Source: Mycobacterium paraffinicum (GTDB lineage: Bacteria > Actinomycetota > Actinomycetes > Mycobacteriales > Mycobacteriaceae). From it: 64,000 nt of DNA. Under the pieces are notes generated by a model. That model saw only the letters and a program-made list of their open reading frames with translations. It was not told the DNA's origin and did no database searches. Positions 44,919 through 54,115 of this stretch are shown piece after piece; positions within the stretch are counted from its first letter, which is position 1; the number at the start of each line of letters is the position of its first letter. The stretch covers positions 1-64,000 of the forward strand of contig NZ_MPNT01000015.1 in assembly GCF_001907675.1 (NCBI RefSeq), in the 5' to 3' direction. Both the position numbers and the translations under genes were made by a program.

Positions 44919-46124
44919 TTAAGTGACGGCGCCGGCCGTCTTGAGGTCGATGATGCGATCCCAATCGAGGCCGAGCTCCAGCAGTACTTCGTCGGTCTGC
45001 TCGGCGAAGCCGGGCGCCGGACCGGTCTTCGGCGCCGCGACATCGAATTGGACCGGATTGGCCACCAGTTCCAGCTCGCCCGCGCGGACCAGGTATTCGT
45101 TGGCCCGGATTTGCGCGTCCTCGGCCGCCTGCAGCGTGTCCTGCACCGGCGCCCACGGTCCCGCCAGGGTGGCGAACCGCTCGCTCCACTCGGCCAGCGT
45201 GCGGGTCGCGATGGCTTTGGTCAAGAGCTCAACAGCATCCGCGGTGTTGGCGGCGATCTCCTCGACGGTCGCGAAGCGTGGGTCGTCGGCCAGCTCCGGC
45301 AGATCGACGTGTCGACACACGTCCGCCCAGAACTTGGTCGGCTGCATCATCACGAAAGAGATGTACCGGCCATCCGAGGTCGTGTACAGCCCCACCAATG
45401 GATTGTTCGGTGCGCCGTGCACGCCCGGCGGCAGGGCCTCGAGTCGCTGCCCCAGATGGTTCGTCAGCGCGACCGTGTGCCCCATCGACCACAGACCGCT
45501 GCCGAGCAGTGACACGTCGACAACGGACGGTTCGCCGGTGCGTTCCCGCTTGAGCAACGCCGCCGCGATGCCCCCGGCGAGGTTGGTGCCGGAGATGGTG
45601 TCGCCGTAGGCGGGTCCGGGCGGCCCGATCATCCCCGGCGTCCCCGCCGGGGTGATGGTCGCGGCGGTTCCGGCCCGGCACCAGAAGGCGGTCATGTCGT
45701 AGCCGCCTTTGGTGGCTTCCTCGCCGCGCGGGCCGAGCGCACTTCCGCGCGCGTAGACGATCTTCGGGTTCACCGCCCGGATGTCGTCGACGTCGATCCC
45801 GAACTTCTGGCGGGCACCGGGCAGGAAACTGGTCAGGAACACGTCCGAGCGCCGGACCAGCTCGTAGAGCACTTCCTTGCCCTCGGGCACCGACATGTCC
45901 AGTCCGATGCTGCGCTTGCCGCGGTTCGCGTGTTCGATGTTGGGGTTGGGATCCCCCTCGACGCGCAACATTCCGGTCTGCCGCAGGCCGCGTTGCGGGT
46001 CACCGGTCACCGCGTGCTCGACCTTGACGACGTCGGCGCCCCATTCGGCGAGCACGGCGCCCGCCGACGGGACGAACCCGTACATGGCGACCTCCAGGAC
46101 GCGGATGCCCTCGAGCGGCCTCAC
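44919..46124 (-). CDS. CaiB/BaiF family III CoA transferase
   Basis: A 401-residue enzyme. N-terminus [37 protein letters not shown] is a textbook family III start. The catalytic aspartate is in GGYDMTAFW, with later [17 protein letters not shown]. It should transfer CoA to a carboxylate or racemise an acyl-CoA. The ATG overlaps the stop of the aldehyde dehydrogenase fragment (ATGA at 46121). It is divergent from an SDR-ferredoxin-P450 operon. Distinct from far at 18.5 kb. Confidence 0.93.
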   Translation of the reverse strand: MRPLEGIRVLEVAMYGFVPSAGAVLAEWGADVVKVEHAVTGDPQRGLRQTGMLRVEGDPNPNIEHANRGKRSIGLDMSVPEGKEVLYELVRRSDVFLTSFLPGARQKFGIDVDDIRAVNPKIVYARGSALGPRGEEATKGGYDMTAFWCRAGTAATITPAGTPGMIGPPGPAYGDTISGTNLAGGIAAALLKRERTGEPSVVDVSLLGSGLWSMGHTVALTNHLGQRLEALPPGVHGAPNNPLVGLYTTSDGRYISFVMMQPTKFWADVCRHVDLPELADDPRFATVEEIAANTADAVELLTKAIATRTLAEWSERFATLAGPWAPVQDTLQAAEDAQIRANEYLVRAGELELVANPVQFDVAAPKTGPAPGFAEQTDEVLLELGLDWDRIIDLKTAGAVT

Positions 46125-46435
46125 GCCGGGGCCCCCAACGACGGCACCGCGTACGTCTTGCGCTCCAAGAATTCCTCGAGGCCGGGCACCCCCATCCCGC
46201 GACCGACCCCCGACTGCTTGAAGCCCCCGAACGGGCTGTCCGCGCCGAAGTAGTTGCCGCCGTTGATCGAGAAAGAGCCGGTGCGGATCCGGCGCGCCAC
46301 CGCCAGCGCCCGGCCCTGGTCGCGGCTGAAGACGTCCGCAGGCCAGCTGGCGATCAGGAGTCGACGGTCGACGCGTGACGCAGGCGCGGCATCCGCGATA
46401 GTCGCGGTGGGTTCTGCCGTGTCCTGGGCAGGCAT
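46121..46435 (-). pseudogene. Aldehyde dehydrogenase C-terminal remnant
   Basis: A 104-residue ORF whose last 70 residues ([19 protein letters not shown], then [30 protein letters not shown]) are the extreme C-terminus of an aldehyde dehydrogenase. The catalytic Cys and Glu and the whole NAD domain are missing; the first 35 residues are unrelated and low complexity. A full family member has about 490 residues. The remnant is still coupled to the CoA transferase by ATGA. It is probably a deletion relic; a function as an oligomerisation fragment is unlikely. Confidence 0.82.
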
Positions 46436-46463
46436 TCCGACCCCCTCATGTGGTGACGGTCAC

Positions 46464-46478
46464 GATAATTTCATTCTC
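46464..46478. promoter_or_regulatory. Palindrome-like site GATAAT-TTC-ATTCTC
   Basis: It matches the 53361 palindrome at 13 of 15 positions. It lies 29 bp upstream of the minus-strand ALDH remnant/CoA transferase unit. GTGAC-G-GTCAC at 46453-46463 abuts it as a second palindrome. Confidence 0.5.
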
Positions 46479-46640
46479 TTCCCCGGCGAATCTTACATTC
46501 GTGTCTCGATAATTCAAGAAACTCTCAGGAATGCGGCCGGGCGGCTGACCAGCGACGTAAGCGCCCGTGGGCCGCCAGGACCCGCAGTTTGACGCAGGCC
46601 AAACAGGGTTTCCAGAGTGTGTTGCGACGCGCTCTTGCGT

Positions 46641-46655
46641 GAGAGTAAGGTTCTC
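46641..46655. promoter_or_regulatory. Palindrome-like site GAGAGT-AAG-GTTCTC
   Basis: It keeps 10 of 12 arm bases of GAGAAT-N3-ATTCTC and lies 62 bp before the chosen SDR start. With the site at 46464 it brackets a divergent promoter region. Confidence 0.48.
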
Positions 46656-46716
46656 ATAATTGTAAGCGACATTCTTTATGGCTGAGACGGTCACCTATCG
46701 AATTAGAGGCCTCAAC

Positions 46717-47418
46717 GTGAAGACTGCGGTGGTCACCGGCGGTGGATCCGGCATCGGGCTTGCCGTCGCGCAACGCCTGCGCGCCGACGGTCTGGACGTC
46801 GCCAGCATCGATCTCAGACCGTCCGACGACGACCACTCGTTCACCGCCGACGTCACCGACCGAGCTCAGGTGGACGCGGCCTTCGCGGCGATTCGCGCCA
46901 GGCTCGGGCCGGTCACCGTTCTGGTCAACGCCGCCGGCCTGGACGGATTCAAGCGCTTCAACAACATCACGTTCGAAGACTGGCAGCGCGTGATCGATGT
47001 CAACCTCAACGGCGTCTTCCACACCATCCAGGCGGTGTTGCCCGACATGATCGAGGCGAACTGGGGACGCATCGTCAACATCTCGTCCTCGAGCACCCAC
47101 TCCGGCGCGCCGTACATGAGCCATTACGTGGCGGCCAAGTCCGCGGTCAACGGGCTCACCAAATCCCTGGCGCTCGAGTATGGACCCAGCGGCATCACGG
47201 TCAACGCCGTGCCGCCGGGCTTCATCGACACCCCGATGCTGCGCGCCGCCGAGAAGAACGGATATTTGGGCAACATCGACGAGACCATCGCCCGGACGCC
47301 GGTGCGCCGCATGGGTAAGCCGGAAGACATCGCCGCGGCCTGCGCCTTCCTGGTGTCCGAGGAAGCCGGCTACATCACCGGCCAGATCCTGGGCGTCAAC
47401 GGCGGTCGCAACACCTGA
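46717..47418 (+). CDS. Short-chain dehydrogenase/reductase
   Basis: A 233-residue classical SDR. Cofactor motif VVTGGGSGIGLAVAQRL lies at residues 5-21, LVNAAGLDGF near 74, and the catalytic Ser-Tyr-Lys set in NISSSSTHSGAPYMSHYVAAKSAV. It oxidises an alcohol or reduces a ketone with NAD(P). The GTG at 46717 follows AGAGG and gives a short N-terminus; an ATG at 46678 would add 13 residues and sits close to a likely promoter. It is the first gene of an SDR-ferredoxin-P450 operon. Confidence 0.92.
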   Translation: MKTAVVTGGGSGIGLAVAQRLRADGLDVASIDLRPSDDDHSFTADVTDRAQVDAAFAAIRARLGPVTVLVNAAGLDGFKRFNNITFEDWQRVIDVNLNGVFHTIQAVLPDMIEANWGRIVNISSSSTHSGAPYMSHYVAAKSAVNGLTKSLALEYGPSGITVNAVPPGFIDTPMLRAAEKNGYLGNIDETIARTPVRRMGKPEDIAAACAFLVSEEAGYITGQILGVNGGRNT

Positions 47419-47468
47419 GCCGTCGCGCCCCTCGAGGATTGTCGGCAATCAATTCGCAAGGAGACACC

Positions 47469-47663
47469 GTGAAGGTCTGGGTCGATCCGGAACGCTGCCA
47501 GGGTCACACTCTGTGCTCGATGATCGCGCCGGATTCGTTCGAGCTCAGCGACATCGACGGCAGTTCGTCAGCCATCGACGAAGTGGTCCCGGCTGATCGG
47601 GAGGACCAGGTTCGCGAAGCGGCGCAATCGTGCCCGGAGCAAGCCATCATCATCACCGAATGA
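47469..47663 (+). CDS. [3Fe-4S] ferredoxin with CxxHxxC motif
   Basis: A 64-residue ferredoxin. C10-Q-G-H13-T-L-C16 and C55-P give three cysteine ligands; the fourth position of a normal cluster is histidine. Mycobacterial P450-associated ferredoxins have such non-standard residues and pass electrons to P450s. The GTG at 47469 follows AAGGAGA. It is 21 nt before the P450 gene, so it is the likely donor of that enzyme. Confidence 0.93.
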   Translation: MKVWVDPERCQGHTLCSMIAPDSFELSDIDGSSSAIDEVVPADREDQVREAAQSCPEQAIIITE

Positions 47664-47684
47664 CGCGCAAAGGGAGACAGAGCG

Positions 47685-49049
47685 TTGAGTGTCGACGACG
47701 CGGTCAGCGATAGCGACCGCAAGAAGAAGCGGTATCACTTCGAGCGGCATTCCGCGGAATACCGGTCGAACTTCAAGGCCATCACCGAAGAGATGCACGC
47801 GAAGTGCCCGATGGCCTGGAGCGACACCTACGGCGGCCACTGGGTGGCGGCCGGCAGCCACGAGGTGTTCGAACTCGCTCGCTGCCCCGCGGTGTCCAAC
47901 GATCACGATGTCAACAACCAACGGCGCGGCTACAAAGGCATCTCCATTCCGACGGCCAGCCGGATCAACGGGGTGCGCGGCGGCATCCTGGAGATGGACG
48001 ACCCCGAGCACCGCATCTACCGCAACGTGCTCAACCCCTATCTGTCACCGGCAGCCGTCAAGCGTTGGAAGCCTTTCATCGACGACGTGACTCGTGCCTG
48101 CCTCGACGAGAAGATCGAGGGCGGCGAGATCGACTTCGTCGACGATCTGGCCAACGTCGTGCCGGCGGTGCTGACCCTGGCCATGCTCGGCATCCCCCTG
48201 AAGAACTGGCAGATGTACAGCGAGCCGACCCATGCGGCCGTGTACACGCCCGAGCATTCCCCGGACATCCAGCGGGTGACGGAGATGCACCGGCAGATGG
48301 GGCTCGACCTGGTCAACAACATGATCGAGATTCGCGAGAATCCGCGGCCCGGCATCGTCAATGCTCTGCTCGAGATGCGCATCGACGGTGAGCCCGCCCC
48401 GGATCTCGAGATCCTCGGCAACCTCGGGCTGGTGATCGGCGGCGGCTTCGACACCACGACGGCGCTGACCGCCCACTCGCTGGAATGGCTTTCGGAGCAC
48501 CCCGACCAACGCGAGCTGCTCAGCCAGCAACGCGACGCCCTGCTCGACTCCGCGACCGAGGAATTCCTGCGGTACTTCACGCCGGCGCCCGGCGACGGCC
48601 GAACCTTCTCCGACGACCTCGAGCTCGACGGCACTCAGTTCAAAGAGGGTGAGCGGTTGTGGATCTCGTGGGCCATGGCCAACCGCGACCCAGCGGTGTT
48701 CACGGACCCCGACGAGATCATCCTGGACCGGAAAGGCAACCGCCACTTCAGTTTCGGTCTCGGCGTCCACCGATGCATCGGATCCAACGTCGCGCGCACG
48801 GTGTTCAAATCGATGCTGACGGCGGTCCTCGATCGAATGCCCGACTACCGGTGTGACCCCGACGGCACCATCCACTACGAGACCATCGGCGTCATCCAGG
48901 GCATGCGCAAACTGCCGGCCACCTTCACCCCCGGCCAAAGAGTGGGGGCCGGCCTGGACGAGACGGTGGAGAAGCTGCAGTGCATCTGCGACGAGCAAGA
49001 ACTCGCCCGACCGATCACCGAACGCAAGGAAGCCGCGGTAATCGATTGA
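47685..49049 (+). CDS. Cytochrome P450 (second)
   Basis: A 454-residue P450 with a TTG start at 47685. The heme loop is FSFGLGVHRCIG (thiolate C364), ExxR is EEFLR (292-296) and the I-helix is GGGFDTTTAL, with an aspartate where glutamate/glycine patterns vary. The C-terminus is long, with an extra 40 residues (LQCICDEQELARPITERKEAAVID) including two cysteines. With its ferredoxin and SDR neighbours it forms a small oxidation operon. It differs from the P450 at 27.9 kb in sequence and context. Confidence 0.93.
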   Translation: MSVDDAVSDSDRKKKRYHFERHSAEYRSNFKAITEEMHAKCPMAWSDTYGGHWVAAGSHEVFELARCPAVSNDHDVNNQRRGYKGISIPTASRINGVRGGILEMDDPEHRIYRNVLNPYLSPAAVKRWKPFIDDVTRACLDEKIEGGEIDFVDDLANVVPAVLTLAMLGIPLKNWQMYSEPTHAAVYTPEHSPDIQRVTEMHRQMGLDLVNNMIEIRENPRPGIVNALLEMRIDGEPAPDLEILGNLGLVIGGGFDTTTALTAHSLEWLSEHPDQRELLSQQRDALLDSATEEFLRYFTPAPGDGRTFSDDLELDGTQFKEGERLWISWAMANRDPAVFTDPDEIILDRKGNRHFSFGLGVHRCIGSNVARTVFKSMLTAVLDRMPDYRCDPDGTIHYETIGVIQGMRKLPATFTPGQRVGAGLDETVEKLQCICDEQELARPITERKEAAVID

Positions 49050-49184
49050 GCCAGCCCCGGCGGCCCGGGCGAGTGAGCCGGCCGATGCGGGCCGTTGACC
49101 GCCCCAATTTTTACGAGTAGGCCTGTTCAACGTGGCCGCGCCTTATATTTGCAGCAACCGCGCGCACAGATGGGAGACGCATCG

Positions 49185-49616
49185 GTGAAGACCCTCGCGC
49201 TGAGCCTTGCGCTCGCCATCGCCGCGTTGACCCTCGAGCCGACCGCCCACGCGGACATGCAGGTTGGCAATTACCGGCTGGACACGCCACGCGACCCCGG
49301 CCACAGCTGGATCTGGGCGATTCGACCGTGCCGATATAACCAAGGACCGGAATGCCTGACTATCCAGACGATTGCGCAACCCAACGGGCAGGCGGCGTTC
49401 TGGAACGCGAACGCCCACCTGGTCAACGGCCGCTACACCATGGCCGTCGACGTGCCCGACGGTGTGCGCTGCGTCGTCCAGTTCTTTCCCTCGCACGACG
49501 TGTACTCGTGGGACCCGGTGACGCTGGCCGGTCAGGTCGACTCGACGTTCGACACCGGCTGCGGGGGCGGACCGGGGGGCACCGACAGTTGGCCGTTCTC
49601 GCTCGTGCGATGGTAG
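49185..49616 (+). CDS. Small secreted mycobacterial protein
   Basis: A 143-residue protein. The signal peptide (VKTLALSLALAIAALTLEPTAHA) is followed by MQVGNYRLDTPRDPGHSWIWAIRPC and VRCVVQFFPSHDVYSWDP. Cysteines (RPCRYN, ECLTI, RCVV, TGCGGG) suggest two disulfides. The GTG at 49185 follows GGGAGA; an upstream ATG at 49170 is too close to that site. Role unknown. It sits between the P450 operon and the second Mce-associated pair. Confidence 0.75.
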   Translation: MKTLALSLALAIAALTLEPTAHADMQVGNYRLDTPRDPGHSWIWAIRPCRYNQGPECLTIQTIAQPNGQAAFWNANAHLVNGRYTMAVDVPDGVRCVVQFFPSHDVYSWDPVTLAGQVDSTFDTGCGGGPGGTDSWPFSLVRW

Positions 49617-49672
49617 CCGCGTGAGGCACACAGCGAGTCAGTCGATCATGCGGGCGGCGGGCAGCGAGCGGG

Positions 49673-50545
49673 ATGGCTGAGGCGAAGGAACCGCAAGATT
49701 CGGCCACGCCGAAAGCCGACATGCAGGCGTTGCTCGAGGAGGCCGAGGCCGAAGCGGCCGAGGCCGAGGCGCTGGCCGCCGCGGCCCGCGCCCGCGCCCG
49801 TGCCGCCCGGCTACGGCGTGAGGCGCAGGCCCAGGCGGCCGCCGCGGCCGAGGAGGCCGAGGCGGAGGCGGAGACTGCGAAAGAGGCGGCGGACGCCGAC
49901 GAGGACACGACCGACGCCGACGAGCCGGAGACCAAGGACGACGTCTCCGACACCGTCGAAGCCGCCGACGAGGCGGAGACCCCGGAAGAAGGCGCCGACG
50001 AGGATCGGGAAGACGCGGCGTCGGATTCCCAGTCGGCCCGCTCACGGCGGCGCGTCCGGTTGCCGTCGTGGTCGGTGGCATGGAAAGCCGCCGTCATCGT
50101 GCTCATCTGCGCCTTCGTCGCGGCCAGCGGATACATGATGTGGGAACGCCACGAAACCTCCGAGCGCAACCAGCGCACCGCCAGCTTCATCGCCGGGGCC
50201 CGACAGGGTGTCGTCAACATGTTCTCGATGGACTTCAACCGGGCCAAGGAGGACGTCCAGCGGGTGATCGACAGCTCGACCGGCCAGTTCAGGGACGACT
50301 TCCAGCAGCGCGCAAAGGATTTCACCACCGTCGTCGAGCAGTCCAAGGTGGTCACTCAGGGCACCGTGAACGCGGCGGCCGTCCAATCCATGGATGGCAA
50401 TTCCGCGCTGGTGCTCGTGGCGGCGTCGTCGCGGATCAGCAATGCCGCGGGCGCCAAAGATGAACCACGCAATTGGCGGCTCAAGGTGACCGTCACCGAC
50501 GACGGCGGGCAATACAAGATGTCCAAACTGGAGTTCGTTCCATGA
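49673..50545 (+). CDS. Mce-associated membrane protein, first of pair 2
   Basis: A 290-residue protein. The first 125 residues are a very acidic Ala/Glu/Asp region with an Arg-rich helix (about 30-60), probably a coiled coil. A transmembrane segment ([19 protein letters not shown], about 139-158) leads to a domain with [34 protein letters not shown]. This closely parallels the protein at 32.9 kb. It should support a Mce complex in the cell envelope. Overlaps the next gene by ATGA at 50542. Confidence 0.86.
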   Translation: MAEAKEPQDSATPKADMQALLEEAEAEAAEAEALAAAARARARAARLRREAQAQAAAAAEEAEAEAETAKEAADADEDTTDADEPETKDDVSDTVEAADEAETPEEGADEDREDAASDSQSARSRRRVRLPSWSVAWKAAVIVLICAFVAASGYMMWERHETSERNQRTASFIAGARQGVVNMFSMDFNRAKEDVQRVIDSSTGQFRDDFQQRAKDFTTVVEQSKVVTQGTVNAAAVQSMDGNSALVLVAASSRISNAAGAKDEPRNWRLKVTVTDDGGQYKMSKLEFVP

Positions 50546-51114
50546 GCGAGGACGACCGCGACAGCGACGCCGCGAACGAATCTTCCGAGCGCGCCGAAGA
50601 CGGCGCGCGCAGCGAACCTCCCGCGCGGCGGAGAGTGAAAGCCGTTCCCGTCCTACTGATTTCGCTGCTGCTGATCTCCGGTGGCGTGGCGACCTGGCTG
50701 TACTTCAAGCAGTACCGGCCCGACAAACAAACCGATCCCGGCGTCGCGAGCGCAGTCGTCAGCGCGGCGTCCGATGGAACGGTCGCCTTGCTGTCCTACT
50801 CGCCCGACACTCTCGACAAAGACTTCGCCGCTGCGAAATCGCACCTGTCCGGGGATTTCCTGTCGTATTACAACCAGTTCACCGACCAGATCGTCGCTCC
50901 GGCGGCCAAACAGAAGGCGTTGAAGACCAGCGCCCGGGTGATCGGGGCCGCGGTCTCGGAGCTACATCCGGGCTCGGCGGTCGTGCTGGTGTTGGTCGAT
51001 CAGAGCACCACCAGCAAGGACAACCCGGACCCCGCGATGGCGTCCAGCAGTGTGCTGGTGAGCTTGACCAGAGTCAACGGCCAGTGGCTGATCACCAAAT
51101 TCGACCCGGTCTAA
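50542..51114 (+). CDS. Mce-associated membrane protein, second of pair 2
   Basis: A 190-residue partner protein. Transmembrane helix [21 protein letters not shown] (about 35-55), then [46 protein letters not shown] and [22 protein letters not shown], nearly superimposable on the protein at 33.7 kb. A second copy suggests an ancestral duplication around the mce operon. It is the last gene before the catabolic island. Confidence 0.87.
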   Translation: MSEDDRDSDAANESSERAEDGARSEPPARRRVKAVPVLLISLLLISGGVATWLYFKQYRPDKQTDPGVASAVVSAASDGTVALLSYSPDTLDKDFAAAKSHLSGDFLSYYNQFTDQIVAPAAKQKALKTSARVIGAAVSELHPGSAVVLVLVDQSTTSKDNPDPAMASSSVLVSLTRVNGQWLITKFDPV

Positions 51115-51170
51115 GACACCGAGTGCCGCTGCGATAGAACGCAACTCGCCGGTCGTCGTCGAGCCCCGGG

Positions 51171-52346
51171 CTAGCCGCGCGGCAGGCCGAGCATCCGCTG
51201 GGCGATGATGTTGCGCTGGATTTCCGACGTGCCCCCGGCGATCGTCCCGGAGAAACTGCGGGCGTAACGCTCGAACCAGCTGGCGAAATAGTGGTCCAGG
51301 TTCATGTGCGCGTACGGCCCGGTCAGCCCGGGGTGGACGAGCCCGTCGGAGCCCGCCGATGTCAGCGCCAGCTCCATGCCGCGCAGTTCGGCCTCGGACC
51401 CGAGCAGCTTCAGCACGGAGATCGCGGCCACGTCGTCTTCGCCGCGCGCCGCACGGGCCAGCGCCACCGAACCCAGCAGGCGCAGGGCCTGCCTGTCCAT
51501 GATCGTGCTGGCGTACTGGTCGCGCTCGACGTCGGTGCTGGGATGAAAGTCGTCGATCATGTTCTCGAGTCGATCGGCGAATCCCAGCCACATCATGGTC
51601 CGCTCGTGCCCCAGCGACCCGTTGGCCACCCGCCAGCCCTGGTCGATCTCACCGACCAGGTTCTCCGCCGGCACCCGCACGTCGGTGAAGAACACCTCGT
51701 TGAAGTCCAGATCATCGGCGCCACAGATCGACGGGAACGGCCGGCGCACCAGTCCGGGGGTGTCGGTGGGGATGATCAGCGCGCTGATTCCCTTGTGCTT
51801 CGGCGCATCCGGGTTGGTGCGCACGAAGGTCAGCAGGACGTCGGCGTCGTGGGCGCCCGAGGTCCACACCTTTTGCCCGTCGACCACGAAGTGATCCCCA
51901 TCGAGCACCGCGCGGGTGCGCAACGACGCCAGGTCGGAGCCCGCGCTGGGTTCGCTCATCCCCAGCGATGCGGTGATTTCGGCCCGCAGGATCGGCACCG
52001 CCCAGCGCCGCTTCTGCTCGTCGCTGCCGAACGACAACAGCGACGCCGCAACGATATTCACGCCCTGCGGGTTGAAACTGTGGTAGATCCGGCGGCGGCT
52101 GAGTTCCTCGAGGTAGGCGAACTGCTGGATGACGGTCGCGTTGCGCCCACCGAATTCCGGCGGCTGACTGGGTAACAGCCACCCGTTGTCGAACAGCAGC
52201 CGCTGCCACCGGCGCGCCCACTGCGGCATGTGCGAGACCGACCGGGGCCGCTCGAGCGTTTCGCTTGCGGGAGGCAGGTTTTCGTCGAGAAAGGCGGAGA
52301 ACTCGGCGCGGAACTCCTCGACGTCGGAATCAAAAGTCAGCTGCAC
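51171..52346 (-). CDS. Acyl-CoA dehydrogenase, large subunit
   Basis: A 391-residue flavoenzyme. Mid-domain SLGMSEPSAGSDLASLRTRA, FAD-contact segment QKVWTSGAHDADVLLTFVRTN, and C-terminal GTIAGGTSEIQRNIIAQRMLGLP are all complete. It oxidises acyl-CoA at C2-C3. Its 5' end overlaps the next dehydrogenase by 17 bp, and the pair resembles the FadE heteromeric dehydrogenases of steroid catabolism. Active base not assigned. Confidence 0.93.
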   Translation of the reverse strand: MQLTFDSDVEEFRAEFSAFLDENLPPASETLERPRSVSHMPQWARRWQRLLFDNGWLLPSQPPEFGGRNATVIQQFAYLEELSRRRIYHSFNPQGVNIVAASLLSFGSDEQKRRWAVPILRAEITASLGMSEPSAGSDLASLRTRAVLDGDHFVVDGQKVWTSGAHDADVLLTFVRTNPDAPKHKGISALIIPTDTPGLVRRPFPSICGADDLDFNEVFFTDVRVPAENLVGEIDQGWRVANGSLGHERTMMWLGFADRLENMIDDFHPSTDVERDQYASTIMDRQALRLLGSVALARAARGEDDVAAISVLKLLGSEAELRGMELALTSAGSDGLVHPGLTGPYAHMNLDHYFASWFERYARSFSGTIAGGTSEIQRNIIAQRMLGLPRG

Positions 52347-53328
52347 GGTATTCCTCCGCGATCCGGGCCCGGTGCTCGGCGGCGCCGCCCAGCATCAGCT
52401 CGCCCGCCTTGGCCCGTTTCAGCGCGAACTGCAGATCGTTCTCCCACGTGAATCCCATTGCGCCATGGAGCTGCAGGCCGTGCCGGAACACCAGCGACTG
52501 GCACTCCCCCGCCGACGCCTTGGCCATCGCCGCCGCCAGCCGTCGGCGGGGATCGTCGGCAGCGATCGTCAGCGCCGCGAAGTAGGCCAGCGCCCGTGCG
52601 CGTTCCACCGCGACGTGCATGTCGGCGGCCTTGTGCTGAACGGCCTGAAACGAGCCGATCGGCACCCCGAATTGCTGACGGCTGCCGACATGTTCGAGCA
52701 CCAGGTCGAGGATGCGCTGGCAGGCACCGACCATGGTGAGAGCCATGCCCGTCAGGGCGATGTGGTGCGCACGCTCGGAGTCGACGGTGAGCCGGACGGT
52801 GTCGGGAACGCGGACTTCGTTGAACGACAAGTCGGCGACGTGCAGGACGGGGTCGAAGACCGCGGCGCGCCGCGCCGACACCTGGTTCGCCCAGATAATG
52901 AACACCCCGGCGTCGGTGACCACCGCCAGGCGGTCGACACGGTCGCCGTCGAGGACATGCCGGGCCGTGCCGTCCAACACCCAGCCCTCGGCGTCGCGGT
53001 GCGCGGCCACCCCGGTGTGGACGGCGGTGCCCGACTCGTGGGGGTCGAACTGTTCGGCCGCCAGCGGCGCGTACTGGCTCATCGTCGCCAGGAATGGGGT
53101 GGGGTCGGTCGCACGGCCAAGTTCTTCGAGCACGATAGCCAGCTCGACGGCGCTTTCCGGATCGCTCAACTCGGTCCAGCCCTGGTCCACATACGACTTC
53201 CACAGGGGGGTGGGGTCGACGCCATCCTCGGCCACGCTGCGCACCAGCGACGGCGGGCATTGCTTGGCGACGGCGTCGCGAACGGTCTTCTGCCACAGCC
53301 GCTGATCGGCATCGAACTCCAACAGCAT
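52330..53328 (-). CDS. Acyl-CoA dehydrogenase, small subunit (N-terminally shortened)
   Basis: A 332-residue acyl-CoA dehydrogenase-like protein lacking some canonical FAD and catalytic motifs: the middle-domain S-E-P-x-A-G pattern is replaced by TAVHTGVAAHRDAEGWVLDG. The C-terminal MGFTWENDLQFALKRAKAGELMLG is typical. Such short forms pair with a full-length partner to make alpha2-beta2 enzymes. It is the first gene of the pair and its promoter carries a 29-bp palindrome. Confidence 0.85.
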   Translation of the reverse strand: MLLEFDADQRLWQKTVRDAVAKQCPPSLVRSVAEDGVDPTPLWKSYVDQGWTELSDPESAVELAIVLEELGRATDPTPFLATMSQYAPLAAEQFDPHESGTAVHTGVAAHRDAEGWVLDGTARHVLDGDRVDRLAVVTDAGVFIIWANQVSARRAAVFDPVLHVADLSFNEVRVPDTVRLTVDSERAHHIALTGMALTMVGACQRILDLVLEHVGSRQQFGVPIGSFQAVQHKAADMHVAVERARALAYFAALTIAADDPRRRLAAAMAKASAGECQSLVFRHGLQLHGAMGFTWENDLQFALKRAKAGELMLGGAAEHRARIAEEYRAADF

Positions 53329-53353
53329 GAAGGCCGCCTCCTGTCACCACCGT

Positions 53354-53382
53354 CGCGTGCGAGAATATCATTCTCGCACGCG
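53354..53382. promoter_or_regulatory. 29-bp perfect palindrome containing GAGAAT-ATC-ATTCTC
   Basis: Arms CGCGTGCGAGAAT (53354-53366) and ATTCTCGCACGCG (53370-53382) flank ATC. It is 26 bp upstream of the dehydrogenase ATG. This is the strongest copy of the operator family in the window. Confidence 0.8.
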
Positions 53383-53656
53383 GAAGTAGTAATCTCAGAA
53401 ACGGGTTATGGGTTGACCGCCCGCTCGAGCGGGTTCGCAGGCCTACCCCTGGGGCAGCGGCGGGCCGATGCCAGCGGTCGAGGATTGATTGCCATGCGGG
53501 ACAGCCCGTTCCGGCGACGACGCAGCCCCGACGGTTCGCGGCGTGGGCCCGCGAAAGCCCGGCGGGACGCATTGATCGCCGCCTGTAGACCCGTGCCAAC
53601 GGGCGGCGATGCGAGACTGCGCTCAGGCGATGCTCCCACGACGAAGGAGAAGACCA
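53383..53656. other. Intergenic space between dehydrogenase and CMD genes
   Basis: The region between the minus-strand dehydrogenase and the plus-strand CMD gene (328 bp in all from 53329) holds the palindrome and an AAGGAGA ribosome site (53643-53649) for the CMD gene. A frame on either strand is open but low-complexity and arginine-rich, so I do not call a gene. Confidence 0.5.
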
Positions 53657-54037
53657 GTGGATCGCGAAACCTACCAGCGCGGGCTGCAGGTCCGCTCCGA
53701 GGTGCTCGGCGAGGAGTACGTCAACCGCGCCCTGGCCGACGCGGACGACTTCACCAAGCCCCTGCAGGATCTCGTCACCGAATACTGCTGGGGCGCGGTG
53801 TGGGGCCGCGACGAGCTGACCCGCAAGACGCGCAGCATGCTCAACCTGGCGATGATCGCGGTGCTGAATCGGCCGAACGAACTGCGCACGCACGTCAAGG
53901 CGGCGCTGACCAACGGCGTCAGCCGCGACGAGATTCGCGAGATCTTCCTGCAGGTTGCCATCTACGGGGGCGTGCCGGCCGCGGTGGACAGCTTCCGCAT
54001 CGCGCGCGAGGCATTCGGCGACCTTGAGCGGGACTAG
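53657..54037 (+). CDS. Carboxymuconolactone decarboxylase (CMD) family protein
   Basis: A 126-residue alpha-helical CMD/AhpD-like protein: YCWGAVWGRDELTRKTRSMLNLAMIAVLNRPNELRTHVKAALTNG and VSRDEIREIFLQVAIYGGVPAAVDSF. It resembles the PcaC decarboxylase group rather than AhpD, as the redox C-x-x-C pair is absent (only one cysteine near residue 45). It may process a lactone or muconate-type intermediate. The GTG at 53657 follows AAGGAGA. Divergent from the dehydrogenases. Confidence 0.85.
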   Translation: MDRETYQRGLQVRSEVLGEEYVNRALADADDFTKPLQDLVTEYCWGAVWGRDELTRKTRSMLNLAMIAVLNRPNELRTHVKAALTNGVSRDEIREIFLQVAIYGGVPAAVDSFRIAREAFGDLERD

Positions 54038-54115
54038 GAGGTCGGATTCATCGGGCTGCCTAACCCGTAGATCCTGCCGGCGGCAAGGGGACGGATGGCA
54101 CTCACCCACCGGCCG

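Noticed and set aside
44626..44922. Open frame of 98 codons upstream of the mce operon
   Set aside because: Third-base composition is low in G/C compared with neighbours, there is no domain or ribosome site, and it runs into the next gene's end on the other strand.
53406..53639. Minus-strand 77-codon ORF in the dehydrogenase-CMD gap
   Set aside because: Arg/Pro-rich composition typical of an antisense high-GC frame, and no start signal.
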